From Megalonaias nervosa (taxonomy: Eukaryota; Mollusca; Bivalvia; Unionida; Unionidae), in assembly GCA_016617855.1 (NCBI GenBank), contig JAECUM010004310.1:93501-157500 (forward strand): a stretch of DNA of 64,000 nt, given 5' to 3'. The position numbers and the translations under genes are program-made. Under the pieces are notes generated by a model. The model ran no database searches and had not been told where the DNA came from. It was given only the letters and a program-made list of their open reading frames with translations. Below, piece by piece: positions 1 through 13,372 of the stretch; position 1 is the first letter of the stretch, and the number at the start of each line of letters is the position of its first letter.

Positions 1-60
1 GAGGATCTCCTTCACTCTGCTCATCTGGAGCCTGAGTGCCTTTTCTTATCTCGTTTGAGG

Positions 61-312
61 GGGCCCTGAGTGGCCGAGTGGTCTAAAGCACTCTTCGTTA
101 CGGATCACTGCCATCTCACCTCTGTCTGCGTGGGTTCGAGTCTTGGATTCAGCGAATGTGGATATGTGAGAAAGCTTGCCAGTAGCTTTTCATGGGTCAG
201 TGGTTCTTTCCGGGGATTTCCCAGTTTCTTCCGCCACCATTAATACTGGCCGCCATGTATAGCCTATCGTGTGCTGAAAAATGGTGTTAAGCCCTACAAC
301 AACAACAACAAC
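61..312 (+). mobile_element. tRNA-derived SINE
   Basis: The head resembles a tRNA gene: an A-box-like TGGCCGAGTGG near 71 and a B-box-like GGGTTCGAGTC near 142. It is followed by a non-tRNA body and a short (AAC)n tail at about 297-312. The body wording (CCCAGTTTCTTCC, CTGGCCGCCAT, GTTAAGCC) recalls SINE tails known from molluscs. This is an inference from memory of such elements. It is unlikely to be a functional tRNA because the body and tail continue well beyond the tRNA part. Confidence 0.75.
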
Positions 313-3300
313 TTATCTCCTTTGTGGCTTCCCAGGACCCAAGGGACTTAGAGGCTAACAACACAGGCCCCTCACATCTGCTCCCTGCCCATCAAAAATA
401 GTCGGAAAGCATGATCAACCTGATCATCCCCAGGGACCATCAATGAAGTTCTTTGAAAACATGTAGTTCAAGTTCAAGTCGTGATGCCATTTTAAACCTC
501 TCTAATGCCTGTTGGCCAGCAAACAAGGTCAATGGAGAGGCCCAGGGAGGATGTTTGCAGGCCTTCCCCCATTCCATAGAAAGGGGAAGATTGGCCCTAA
601 AGACTCAATCCCACTGCTGCAGTGCATCCCACTTCCAATAATCTCCATAGATGCCATACAAGCCCTCTCTTCAGAGGTATGGTCAAGTACCTGTGACACT
701 GTCTGGGTCCCCACTATCATAAAAACAGGATACCAGCTTCACTTCTGGGAACATCCTTCTCTGCCAAGGATCCTCATGTAGTTTCACCAGTCAAACTGAA
801 TTTAAAGTTGCACTCCATTCTGCTGAAGGGAACAGAAGAGAGGGTATTAAACAACTAGTCTCTGGTCTTGTACTCTGGTTCTTCCAGGTATCCAAAAGTT
901 TATGAATGTTTCATTTACTCATAGACCTTTGCACCCTAAACAGGTTTCCGCAGGAGTAACCTTTCAAGATGAAGCCCACAACAGGAATGCCATAATAGCT
1001 GGCAACTGGGCAGTCTCAAGTGACCTTCAACGTGTATATTTCCATATCCCTGCTTTTATTCTTTGCACGAGGTATTTCCGGTTATGCTTGAACAAAGAAG
1101 TTTTCCAAATTTGTGCTCTGCATTTGTCCTAGACTCTGCACCTAGAGCATTTACCAAGATAGTGGGATAATGGGAGTAGTCACTGTCCACTTAATGACAC
1201 TGGGGATTTGTATCCCAGTATTATGACCACTGGTTGGTCCATAATGACTGCTTAGAGTTCTTCAGAGAAGTTGTGTCCTACTGCTGATCCATAGTGACCT
1301 GGCTGGACCTTTTACTGAACCAAGAGAAATCAGAGCTTGTTTCATCATAGGGATGAATTTTTTCACAAACATGAGAGTGGACATTATTCTGGCCATCTTG
1401 AGGTACTAAAAACTAAGATAGGGTTGCCAGCTTGCCTATATCTATATGCTCTGGTGATTGTTCTCTCCATGGTGGACCTGGTTCCCCACAGGAAGACTTC
1501 ACTTGCATTCCCTCCATTTTCTCCTTTTGGCAAACTGGAAACCATGCAAGGATCCACTAATAGCTCAGATTTCTATAAGATCAAACTTTCACCAACACTT
1601 GAGTGGGTGGAAAAATCAGGACCTGTTTTGGACTGGAGTTTCCATGCATACCCCTGACACTCACTTGGAACTGGAAGGATTAGTTCTTCAGGATTTGTAG
1701 TCCCAAGAAAAATCTACCTTGAACATAAACAGTCTTGAAATTAGAGCAGTATTCCTGTTCTTACAGGGTGCATCAATACAAGCTGATGTGCGATAACACT
1801 TCATGCATACCCCTTCTCTTTGTGTGACAGTTTTGAACCTCCATCCATGGGTGACCTCAAAAGGGATTAAGCCCCAAGTTTGCCAGGGAAGACTAATATT
1901 CTGGTAGACAGTCTGTCCACGAAGGACAAGGTAGTAATCGTAGAATTTTTGTTGTGCCAGCCCAGGACATTGCCTCAAACAAGAGACCATATGTGTCAAA
2001 GTTGGCCACATATTTTCCACTTTCACTCTTGGCACATATCTAGTGATTTATCTGCCAGGACAACTTTTTGAGCAAAGTTGCCAATTGGATTGTTTAGGCC
2101 AGGAGTTGCTTCATGTCAAAGATCTGTGATGCCAGGTGGAGAATCTTTTTTGATTGGCACAGTAGAAAACACTATTCTGGCTGTCCCTCTGTTCATATCC
2201 CTTTATTCTACAACATTAATCATTTTATGGCCTTGTGCTACATAATATTAACACAATTACAATATGCAAGCAAGCATATAAGCTTAACTCAGAGTGAACT
2301 TCCAATACACTATTATTGCAAATAGTATTAAAGCATTTTTTTTCTGAGACTTCTTTATCATATTTTTGAAATATTACTGAAGTTTTGTGGTGCCTTTGAT
2401 ATGAAACCAAGATGTGTTCTTTATTCAGCACAAATTAAAATTTTAAATGTTCAGGCAGTGATGTCTAAACGTAACTATAAATGCAAGTGATTTTCTTTGA
2501 ATACTGGTAGCACAGTTAATGTGTTAGAGATTTAAGGTTTCAAGTCAGAAAATGTTATTACTGGTGACCTTGTACAATTTTAACGCAATAATGCATCAAC
2601 AATCACTAGTACACTTGAGCAAAAACAGTACAAGTTACTGTTAAGACATTTGCAAAATTAGCTAGTGCTCAATGCTTATCAATGCCCCATGAAATTATAC
2701 ATATTTTGGAATAGGTAGACATGATAAAAAAATGATAAAACTAAATGTTTTGTTCTTATTGTCATTTTTCAGATAAATTATATTAATTTATAACATTTCC
2801 ATTTAATAATTCATAATGACAGTCCCTTAACAACTGCAAAATCTTTTTTTCTAACTAACATTATGGCTGATCAAAAATGCTGAGTGAGCAGTACAAAAAA
2901 AGTGTATATGGTGTCCCAGACTTATAGTGCATGAAAACAGTTGCTATAATTTCATGTCTCACTTTCTGTAGTTCATAAAAAGAATTGTTTTTAAATAAAT
3001 AAGGGTGTCCGAAGACTTACTGTCATTATGGTACTTCAGCTCCAGATGAAAATTAGTACCTGTATGTGCATGTATCTTAAGGTGAGAACCCAAAACTTTT
3101 TATTTTAGTGTACCCAAAATGTAAGCCTTTCACATTGATTTGTCCAGTCTGTTAATCATTATACACTGAATCTTGTTTCACCCCTCTTCAAAATTGGCAT
3201 GTTGCTTCATGTCAGGGAAAAATGCTGCCGTACTTAAACTAGATCACAGTGATCTTATCTTCATGCTTGAGCAACTTGTGAATGCACTTTAAGGAGATGC

Positions 3301-6300
3301 AAGTTAGCCATACCAGAAGTAGGTTACTGTGAACCAATTTTCTGACTTTAGTGACTGTTGTATCTAAAGCTATCCATTCATTGCACCCTGATATCTTGGA
3401 CTATTATTTTATCTACATTTGATATGTTGATGCAGCTTCATGAAAGTAACTCAAACTTACAAAAGTGGGTCACTGTGCCCACATTTTCCTTCATTGTAAA
3501 CACTTGTTTATGTAGCCTCACAACATGCTGATCTGTTATTCAATATGACCATTGTTACTGAAGTAAAATAGACCTTTAAATGTCTTCTCCAAAACTGGTC
3601 ATCAGAAACTGATGGAATTCCACAGAAAGTACTTTGGCACACGGCCATTCAAGTGGGACAAATGTTCCTGAATCACAATCAAATATAGCTGCCTTTACTC
3701 AAGCAGATAAAAACTTAACTGTCAGAAGGGATCAAGCTGATCCAGATTTCTTGGTAAACTCTCTCTGCATTTCCCTGTTAGGGAGATGTCAGGTGAGAAC
3801 TCTGCTTCTGTCATGAAACATTTAACTTAAATGTGCAGTATTATTAGCAAGATGTCAGCCATTGAAGTATTCTTAAAGGCTTGAAATTGTCTATACATAC
3901 AGACATTACTAAAGGAATAGAGACATCCAAACAACTTAACATTCTAAAAACAAAGAAGAGACAAATCTGTAAGAGTCATGAAATAATCCTTGATTTATTA
4001 TCATGCTGTTAGAAGTTTGATAAGTTTGAAAGGTATATGATATTATATAAATTTCAGATCAATACAAAACCTGCTCAGGCAACCAACCTACCCTTGATGA
4101 GTTGAATGTTAAATTGAAGGAGGAGTGGACTCCAAGAGAGGATAATCTACAACAAATTGTGTCATCACATGCCAGTTCAGGTGAGACAGGGATTGGGTTG
4201 TATTTAATGATTGTTTTGTAATGAGCTTTGATCAGGATCTTGCAAGGGACATATGTAGACCAGATAGGATAGATGCAGCAGATACAAGTGAACCTCCTAA
4301 AATATGTGAGCAATGGAATTTGGAAATGGATGACTTAGAATATGTCACACGTAAAAATGTTGTGATGCACTAAAAGCAACCATCTGTATGCATGATTATG
4401 AGATTGTGAGACCCTTAAATGTGAATCCCACTACTTTGATGTTGCCATGAACTATTAACAAATAAAATAAAGCAGTGTGATTTATGGTCACTCAGGATTA
4501 CAGATGAGATGGTATTAACATAGTTGGCTTTGGAAAACTTCTGATAGACATCTATCAGGGTAAAAATGATCAATTCCAGTCAAGAACAAAGTCCAGTAAT
4601 TGATCTTTGACGTTTAGTAAACCTGTAAAGAACAGGTGAAAACTAGATTGATCATTCTTTTGTACAGTTTGCATTTTTCATGATACCACTTGGCTTTTAT
4701 CTACCATGGGTATTATCATCTGGCCCAGAACACTAGCCTAATTCTAATACACAAAACCCTCTGCATAAATATTGATTTTCTTGTTAACCAATTAAACAGG
4801 TTTGCAACATCCATAATATTACCAAAGAAACCCACAAGACAAGGTCTGTCAAAAGTAGGGCATGATGGTTGTCATCATTAATAAAAAAAAAAAAAAGTGT
4901 AGTTTGGTCCTAACCAATTGGATTTAAGTTTTTTGTTTTAAAGCCTCAGTGCTCTGTATAAATGTATTCTTGTGCAAATGGAGAAATATCATGTGCATGA
5001 GTGAAGTTTTAAGAACATATATATGTGATAATGTGATTTGACAAGAATTTAATGTAGTTGGAAATTACAGTTTAAAAGACATTGTTACAACTGTATGGTC
5101 TTAAACTAAGTAACAGAAAGAAGGAAAATCAAGTAGTTTAGGAAAATCAACAAATAATTTAATTCTCCAAGTCACACAGTGAAAAATTAAGAGGAACTTA
5201 GAGTATTGTGAGTTGAATCCCAAATAGTCCTAAATGTTTTATCACAAGTCCAAAAGTATTGAATATTCCAAATGAATTCCAAGAATTTTGAATGTGCTGA
5301 ATGATCCAATAGTCTTGATGTATCAGAATGATATAATCCAGAATGTCTTTGAATCCTCAATAATCCCAAACTAATATTTTCATCCAAAAGTTAATAAGCA
5401 CATTGTAATTCCAATGAATAATTTATATAAATAATTCCTCTCACGCTTAACTGAATCCACATAAAAGTGATTCCACTATGCCAATATCCAAATAGTAATG
5501 GTTAAATTTATTTATCAGAACCTTATATAAAAACCTAACACACAATAAGTAGACCAGGTTGTGAGTCATTTTCCCATTAAATGTGTAAACAAGTTTGCTT
5601 CCAGAAAATACCAAATTGGTAAACAAGGTCAAGCCTTGAACTTAATGGATCATTGACTCGGAAGGAGTGTTGTACTTGTAAAACTTGTAAAAACACACCT
5701 TTCTGCCCCATAAAGTGTATGTTAGCCATTTGGACTTGCATAGATAATCTAGGTCAAACTTCAAAATTTAAAGTGGCAATTAACAGCACTTTTGAGTTCT
5801 ATAAATAGCACCCAGAAATAATGTATACATATTCAGACAGCTGCGGCTGTTACCTTAGAAGCTCATTATTTCATATAAACATTGAGAATTAGGAAAGATG
5901 TACATCCCAGATGAAGAAATGTGTTTTGTGGAAATTCCACCTTTACAGACAGGATTTTGATCAAGAAGATGGAGAAAGAAGAAATAAAAGACAGTACTAA
6001 AGATACACTGGAGCTAGATGATTCCAACCTATATGAAAAATGGCTTAAAGTAAATTGATAAGAGAGAATGAGGGGTATCACAAGACCCTTATACAAATCC
6101 TGGACTGTTAATGATTGAGATGGTGCCATAATTTCCAATTGATTCTTGCAGCAAATTTAAATCACAGTGATATTTTACATTAATGATGAAGGAATGGATA
6201 TGCATTTAATATACTGGATAAAGTTTGCTGGAAATTAAAGTGGAGAATGAAGGCATAAATATATACTTCATCATTTTGACCTTTAATTGAGTGCATGGCT

Positions 6301-6648
6301 GCAGTGCATGATATCTGCATATTAACCAGAAACTATTTCTAATGTCATTACTATTGCTTAATTCTGAGAACTGTTACTGCCCAATTCAGTTGCTTTACAC
6401 AACATTTCTTTGATGCTCATTGTATGGACTGCAGGTGTATTCAGCAAGGTATCATTAGATTATAATTCAGTATCTTAAAAAGGCAAGAAATCAAATTTTC
6501 TTGTTTGCCAACATTAGTAGACTGAAAAAATTGTCTGGTAATTTGAGGAACTCGTTTATCACAAATACCATGAAATCACCATCAGTTTCACACAATAACC
6601 ACAAACTTTTAAAACTTTCTTTTTCAAATAATAAAACTGGAGGAAATC

Positions 6649-6679
<31 letters not shown>

Positions 6680-7557
6680 TATTCAACTGCAGTGTGCATA
6701 GGTCATTATTTGTGGTTTACATTTTCCCATTCAATACTTGTATGTACCTCATAACCATTCATTCCACAGTCACAACAATTGAATAAAAAATATATATATT
6801 TTGAAAAATTGGAAGACAGTTGGAACATTATATTAATAGGGTAGATAGAAAATAGAGCTTCAGAATCTGTTGTTTATGATTGTTATAAACGTATACTTAG
6901 TATTGAAATTTTTTTTTAATCTTCTTGATATAGTAATGTGTGTAGTTTATAGTTGTATCATTATATTCAAATATAATTGTATGTAAATTTGTTTTGTATT
7001 TTTCATTTCATGAAAAGCTGTTTAATAAAAGGTTTAATAAAAGATGTATTTTGTCAGCCAATCAAAATTTTTATATTATTTGAAATATTTTCATAATTAT
7101 CATTGAGAGTCATAATGTTTAAGGTAAAAAAATAAGGACTTTTACCCTTGTGCATCATTTAGAAAGGAGGTGATAATGTCCTCCTTCCTTTTCTGTCTAT
7201 TTGTCCATCTAGTAGTAATGTAGTGTGTCTCCTAAACCATTAAAGACAGATTTTTAACCTTGGCATATGATTCCATATAGTCTTTAGATGTACACTGTGC
7301 TTCCAAATCAATGGCAAATCTTTTTGTTAAAAATCTAAATATTTGAAGTATTGTAGGTGGAAATCTAAATATTGGTTTGTGACATCTTCATTGTCTAGGG
7401 ATATGACATATACATTGGGCATTGGGGTTACACTCATTGGTCTTGCCCAGGCATATTCCCTCTGGGCATGCTTCCTCTGGGTCATAACTTGGAAACGGTT
7501 GAGATTCCCAGTTAATAACCATATATGGATCGACAGGGCTTTACACACATGGATTGT
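313..7557. other. AT-rich non-coding DNA, no gene recognised
   Basis: Open frames here are short and match no family I know. The visible structure is limited: an (AAT)n run near 6,653-6,676, a poly-A near 4,884-4,898, and around 5,215-5,500 loosely repeated words such as AATCC and CCAAA that may be a decayed minisatellite. Introns, UTRs or intergenic DNA are all possible. Confidence 0.6.
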
Positions 7558-7893
7558 GTGTGTGTGTATGTGTGTGTGTGTGTGTGTGTGTGTTTTAGAT
7601 TTTTAATGTACTTTAACATTTTGAGTCCTATTGCTACAATGTATGCAGTGTGGCAGTTTATATTGATGTATTGCACTGGGGCATCATGCTGACAAGATGT
7701 GGCATCTTGTCCCACCCAGTCATATTATCCTGACACCAGGCTGACCAGTCCTAACACCAAAGTCTTAGTGCTGAGTGCCAATCATGGCAGCTGCTAGTAC
7801 CATTTTTATAAGTCTTTGGTATGACTCGGCTGGAGTTGGAACTCACATCCAAGGTGGACTCTCTGACCACATAGGCCACTGGCACAGTCCACT
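7558..7893 (-). mobile_element. tRNA-derived SINE with (AC)n tail, minus strand
   Basis: Read on the minus strand this has a degraded tRNA-like head (GTGGCCTATGTGGTCAGAG, then CCAACTCCAGCCGAGTCATACC). A body follows that matches the SINE at 18,732 closely (GTGTTAGGACTGGTC, GCCTGGTGTCAGGATAAT, TGACTGGGTGGGACA). Both copies end in an AC-rich microsatellite, here (TG)n on the plus strand at 7,558-7,592. Shared body and shared tail establish it as a dispersed repeat family. Confidence 0.8.
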
Positions 7894-8039
7894 TGGAATA
7901 CCCAGAGGTTACTAGAGACAAAGGGTATAACAAAATGTCACGTGTAAATGTGCACTATGCCAGGAAAGATAGTTATACAGTATAATGACATTGAATTAAA
8001 TATGTATGTGGCATATGCTGAACATATGATTCGATTCAA

Positions 8040-8772
8040 TCTCATTCTTTTCCTGGCTTGATTACAAAAGTCAACTGCTTTGGTGGTGATTTCTAATTTC
8101 ATTTCCCTTGCTGCCTTTATGCTGGTTTTGTTAGATGGACTTTCAACTGCCAGCCTGTTTCTTAACTTTTCTTGACACTGTTTTGTTGGCTGAAACCCCT
8201 TTTACAGGGAACATATGTAATGGGAATGTCAGCATGATTTCTACCAAAGTTCTGTAATCAAGAAACTCTTCCCTCAAGGAAAGCAATAGTTTTGCAAATA
8301 TCTACAATTTTCAAGTGTCTGTGACAATTCAAAAAGTTTTTGAACTGGAAGAAATTGCTTTCATTCTGTTGCTATCTGAACATTGCTGGATTTCTTTTCC
8401 CCTGATCTGAATAGTTATGCCATACACCTCAACTATTTGCTGAAGTTGAGCATAACCATTTTGGGCCATCCCAACTACAGCTTTGGGGAGCCTAATTAGA
8501 TTCAGTGTCTTTTGAAGACTCCAGCAGGCCAACAGATGTCTGAGGCAGCCTGTCTTGAATACATTGCACAACAACATTGATGTATTTATGTTTCAATTTT
8601 TTTAAAGTCTGCTTCACTGCCTGTGTTGCCTTTAACTCATTACCATGAAAACTTCCACTTGATTGCTCTAAATGGTCCTCAAATTATTGTACAAATGGTC
8701 CATTGACCTGCTTCATGGCACTAATGGTCTCACTATTACTTCATTCATTGTACTTGTTAGACTTGCATCTAA
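8040..8772 (-). pseudogene. hAT-derived (ZNF862/KIAA1586-like) gene, C-terminal part, decayed
   Basis: The minus strand can be read, with several stops and frame changes, as a protein with phrases like MKQVNGPFVQ-FEDHLEQ and KHKYINVVVQCIQDRLPQ. These resemble the C-terminal half of hAT-transposase-derived zinc-finger proteins of the ZNF862 type. The N-terminal part lies at 10,830-11,442 in the same orientation, beyond a DNA transposon. The family call rests on remembered motifs. The fragment has in-frame stops and cannot be functional as written. Confidence 0.45.
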
Positions 8773-8774
8773 TA

Positions 8775-10827
8775 CAGTGTGACCCCGCTATAACAAAGTA
8801 GTTGGGAGCTATATAACCCAACTGTGTTATAGACCGAACCATCTTATAAGCAGCCAGGTCAGTTAGCTGAAGAAAATGATTGCATGTACTCTAAAAAATT
8901 TGCAGGGGTGCAGTGGGGGTGGGTGTTAGGTAATAAATGCGGACACCAAAACACGTGCTTCATTGGTACAGTTACCATTTTAAATCGATGCATATTATAT
9001 GAGAAATACACATGTAGTGAAAGCGGAGAAGGCATATATAATATTTTACTTTGTTCAGAGAACCCCACATTGGTACATATACGTGTATACTGTTTATATA
9101 TACATGTCTAATGTATAGCATGAATAGAGAATCAACACCGTGTACTCACCCCCGAATCTCATCACATACATTGAATCCACAATACAAGTAATTCCATTGA
9201 AAATATGCACTCACACACATTTAAAATATTCAACAATTTTGTCACAGGTCATATAGGTCTGAATTCAGTGAAAAAATAGCACAATCACGTAACGAATGAT
9301 GAAGCACATTTACTTTTCAGTACATCCCAAGTTGGTAAAAGTTAGTTTGTGTTTTAAGCCGCCATTGGTAGCATTTGTAAGCATAAACTTTTTTCCTTAT
9401 AAAAGGAAACTTTCATGGCACAGTAAACGTGTTGCAGTCACGCTGGAAAATGAAACAATCCATCAGAATCCTGCTTTTATTTAAGTTTGGTACTGACTTC
9501 CTTTGAAGAAAGATTCTTTGTTTTTATTGAAGATTGTAGTCAGCTTTCATTGATAAAGGGTGCATGCATTACTGAAGTCAGCGCTAAAGGATAGCTTTGG
9601 AGAACCAAACAAATGCCCATTTCTTATTGTGGCGGTAACATCAAATAATTGTACTGCATGATTGAGACTGATTTTTTTTCCATTTGCATAGTACGTTTTC
9701 ATAACAATCATTGCTTCAAAGGTAATCTGTTTTCTTTGAAATTTCAGTAAACAATTTATCTGGGTACATTTTTAAGCAAGGAATTGGCCGTCGTTTGGTT
9801 GATTGTAGCTACTATTCCTCCCTGCCTATTGAATAGACCAACAAGTAAGATCTTGTTTTAGTTTGGGGGGGGGGATGGGGGGGTTGTTTTTTTTTACATT
9901 TGTGGTAGCAGAGTGATGCTGCCTTTCACTTTCACACATGCATCAGAAATTTTAAAAATAGTCAGTGGACGATAGAGACGCAGGTGTTCTGGTCTGATGA
10001 CAGGGATTACTACAGAAAATGTGAGTGTTCTGAAGGATTTAATTCTGAGTGAAAAGAAAAGGAATTTTACTTACCATCTACATACAAATGTCCGTCTTTG
10101 TAAATATATTAATTACTAGTGAGCAGCCGAAAATCTGATGAAAGAGTATGAGATAATACCTCATCCGGTTGATCTCTGCTACCAGCAATGTCAAAAAGCG
10201 GATATCTGACAGCATACAGTACTCGTGCTAGATGTCAACATAAGCGGATTATGATATAACAATGCAATGTTATGATGGTTTGTCAATAGGGACAAAGAAT
10301 TTGTTTATGTAACAATAGATAATTTCAGTGCACTTATATCAAGTTTGCTGCTTCCTTTCATGGGGACTCTGAATTTCTCCACTCCAAACCAATGGTTGTA
10401 TATACAAGTTTAAACAGCCAACAATGTCGCCAATGAAAAAAAAAAAAATCACCAGATGGTATATTTTGCTGCCAATAAGGAAAACAAATCTCAATTTGCG
10501 ACATTTGCAAAGCTCTGCACAACCTGTGAATAAACTTCTTGCACTTTATTTTTTGTACTTCTAAGAAGAAAAAACTATATTTTCATGTTTGAGAAAAATA
10601 CATATAAACTTTCAGGAGCCACTCCACGATCATCCTGTATTATTCATATGCGATCTCTTCCCCAAAATGATAATAAACCTTTTACATTTTTTTCTTACTT
10701 TTAAGAAAGAATTTTTTTTTTTGTGTACGAGAAAAATACATGTATATGAAATTTTGGGAGTCACACCACAACCGTGTTATATCCGAATTCATGTTATAAT
10801 GGAGTGTGCTATAGCAGGGTCACACTG
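8775..10827. mobile_element. pogo/Tigger-like non-autonomous DNA transposon
   Basis: The ends are inverted copies of CAGTGTGACCCCGCTATA (right end with a few changes) and are flanked on both sides by TA (8,773-8,774 and 10,828-10,829). CAGT-type ends with a TA duplication are typical of the pogo/Tigger branch of Tc1-mariner. I find no transposase in the 2,053 bp interior, so it is a non-autonomous copy. It lies inside the hAT-derived pseudogene, so it inserted later. Confidence 0.8.
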
Positions 10828-10829
10828 TA

Positions 10830-11442
10830 CATCCTTTTGAAAAAAACCTTGACAATTTTCCAAAAGGCCCTAGAACATCAACATAGAGGCAGAAAATGAA
10901 TATGTTTTCACTTTTTTTTAAAGTCCTTTGGCCTCAGGGGTTTTATTTTTCTCACATTCATGTTCTAGATTCTAGGTAGGACAAGTACAGACCAAATTTG
11001 AATGGGTTCCACGGCTTTTTGCAAAGACAGTCACCTCACATTGCTTGGTTTTTTGAACTTTTTTACATGAATTTTCATGATAGTTTTTAGATGTCTAATT
11101 TTCTCTTATCTTACAGCAAGATATTCATAAAAATTGTAGGTCTTATTTATAGCACTAGAATATCAACTGAGGCTTTGCAATGTTGACACCATAATAAGCA
11201 GCAAAGGCAAGGTGGTGAATAGTGATAACATGTTGATTTATTCCTTTAAGCTGTGTTGCCACACCATGCAACCTTTCAACCATATCACTGGCACCATCTG
11301 ATGCAAACCCAACTAATTTGCAGAAACAGAGATGCTTTTTGGTAAAAAAGCTTTCAGTAGCATTTGCATTTGTGTCAGCTTTTCCATCTTTGACATGAAT
11401 ATTTCCACCAAAAACAACGTATGGTTCTCCAGTATTATTCAC
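10830..11442 (-). pseudogene. hAT-derived (ZNF862/KIAA1586-like) gene, N-terminal part
   Basis: An open stretch of 95 codons (11,155-11,442) contains KLVGFASDGASDMV, then LHGVATQLKG and ITIHHLAFAA. This is the characteristic SDGA-M-G-GVA-L-H-C-HR-A block of hAT-type transposase cores in ZNF862-like host proteins. The usual HC-HR is degraded to HHLAFA. The remainder of the gene continues at 8,040-8,772 past the pogo-like insertion. Decayed and incomplete. Confidence 0.6.
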
Positions 11443-12164
11443 ATAAATTTATATATTTTTTTTTTATCTCCACAACAAAACTGAAATCAGAAAATAAACC
11501 ACAACAAAAATTGACCACAGCGTTATCACTGTGAATACTCTAGCATCTCCATTGCCTCCAAAGAAACTTACCAAGTGAACATATCGCATTACTGTACTGT
11601 ATCTATAAACGTTAATTACCATCATTAAGAGGGCACATCCTGTGGGAAAATTAGGCATGTCACGGGTAGAAACAGCACGTTCTTTGAGAATTTAATACAT
11701 ATTGGACTTGAAAGATTGGTCAGTATTTAGTGAAAACATGCTTAAAAACTGCCACAAAAAAATCCTCCTGATTTTAGGTCCCAGTCTCCCAATATTTTAA
11801 TTCAGTCTTCCTATTTTACTTTTGAAAAGTTGACAGGTATGACTTTTTGTGACTTTCGTAATCTTGGCCACAAAGTCATGGTCACATACCAATACATGTA
11901 TGCATAAATTTCTTGCCAAGTCTTGAACTAAAACTCATATTTACAATAATGATACTGAATATGCTTATATCCATGATAAGCGTTTCATATACCACTTGCA
12001 TAGTTCTCTATTCAAAATGTTAATACATTAAAAATTGTTACCCACTATGTAGCTCCAAAGCTTTTTAAGATTAAGTAAGAATGTATGTATATAATACGGA
12101 GAGTGTACATACCATGTTCATGTCATTTGTCAAGGTCAAGCCAAGAACACTAAATTACGAAAAC
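11443..12164. other. non-coding, nothing recognised
   Basis: No convincing coding or repeat signal. A short open frame at 11,464-11,658 on the minus strand looks hydrophobic but matches nothing I know. Confidence 0.5.
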
Positions 12165-12420
12165 AAATTCATGACTTCATGAACAATCATGAACTGTTCA
12201 TGAACTTTCTTGAAATGTTCATGATCAGTTCATCATTTGAGTTCATGAACAAATATTCATGAAAGTTCCTCAACTAAGTTCATGAACACTTCAAGAATTT
12301 TGATGAATCATGTACTTGAGTTCATGAACACAATGATGAACTTTTATGAACTATTATAATATCTTTGAAGTTTCTGAAATGTCATGAACTTGCTTCATGA
12401 ACAATTCAAGTACTTTGATG
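12165..12420. repeat. TTCATGAA palindrome-rich repeat
   Basis: At least nine TCATGAA words occur within about 255 bp, mostly as TTCATGAAC. TTCATGAA is self-complementary, so the whole block can fold on itself in many registers. Spacing is irregular, so this is not a clean tandem array. It could be the interior of a MITE or an unstable hairpin cluster. Confidence 0.7.
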
Positions 12421-13372
12421 CACCACCAAGATATTTCTTAAAAATGTATATGAAATTTCTATATCATTATATTCATAAAATGTTTATGAAAATTCATCAT
12501 ACAAGCTTCTTACAATATTAGTGAAATGTAAATAAAGGTGAATATTTTTTGTAAAATGATATGATACTGTATAAATGTTCATAGAGATCTTTTATTCAGT
12601 ACTTGTGTACTTAACCTGAGTAGTTCTGGATTAATATGGGAAAATATTTTCTGGCCAGCATGAACAAAATGTACCTGCTATAAAAGCTTTCAATGACTTT
12701 GTTCTCACATTTTTGTCCATTAATGTCATAAACTGCATATTTTATTGACTTTGTCACTGGTTGCCAAGTTGCCGTAAAAACCGAAATATGTAAACAACGA
12801 TTATCCTGATTGGATGACTGTGAAGGAAGATGTGATATGATTGGTTAATATACGTGCGAGATTTCAGCAGCTGAGCCTCCTTTTCCCCCACAAACGAAAG
12901 AGCACGCAAACGGTTCTGCAACAAGTAAAAATCTCGAACAAAAAACATGGACTCCCGTGGAATGGACAGATGCTTGACGTGAGCTTGATGTTAAGAAAAA
13001 AAATAATAATCTGAAGGAAAAAAGTCATACAGAGTGACAAAAATACTTCAGATTACCCCATGACCCATTCTATCATACTATGTAAGAGAGAAGGTCAGTA
13101 ACTTCCGAACACTTCGTTCCACCCATGACCCTCGATTTCCTTCTGCTATTTCCGTCTTTAATGGCATACGACCATATTCTATGGCTTGTTTTACTCCTGA
13201 GATATTTTTTTATCCATCAAGCCATCATTGACTATTCTCCGTTGCACCAAACTGAAGTTACGGGCTCCGAAACGTGCGAATTTCGCGAATTTTGTCTGAG
13301 TGGACACTATTACACTCAGGTGAAACGTGATCTGATGAACGCATTTCTAAACAAGCTACATCATTTTCATTT
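12421..13372. other. non-coding flank of the Ty3/gypsy copy
   Basis: A 3' LTR of the minus-strand retrotransposon would be expected around 12.9-13.3 kb. I could not match this stretch to the 5' side (17.3-17.55 kb), so no LTR pair is claimed. Confidence 0.4.

Noticed and set aside
61..150. Functional tRNA gene
   Set aside because: A and B boxes are present but the sequence continues into a conserved SINE-like body and (AAC)n tail, and the cloverleaf is poor.
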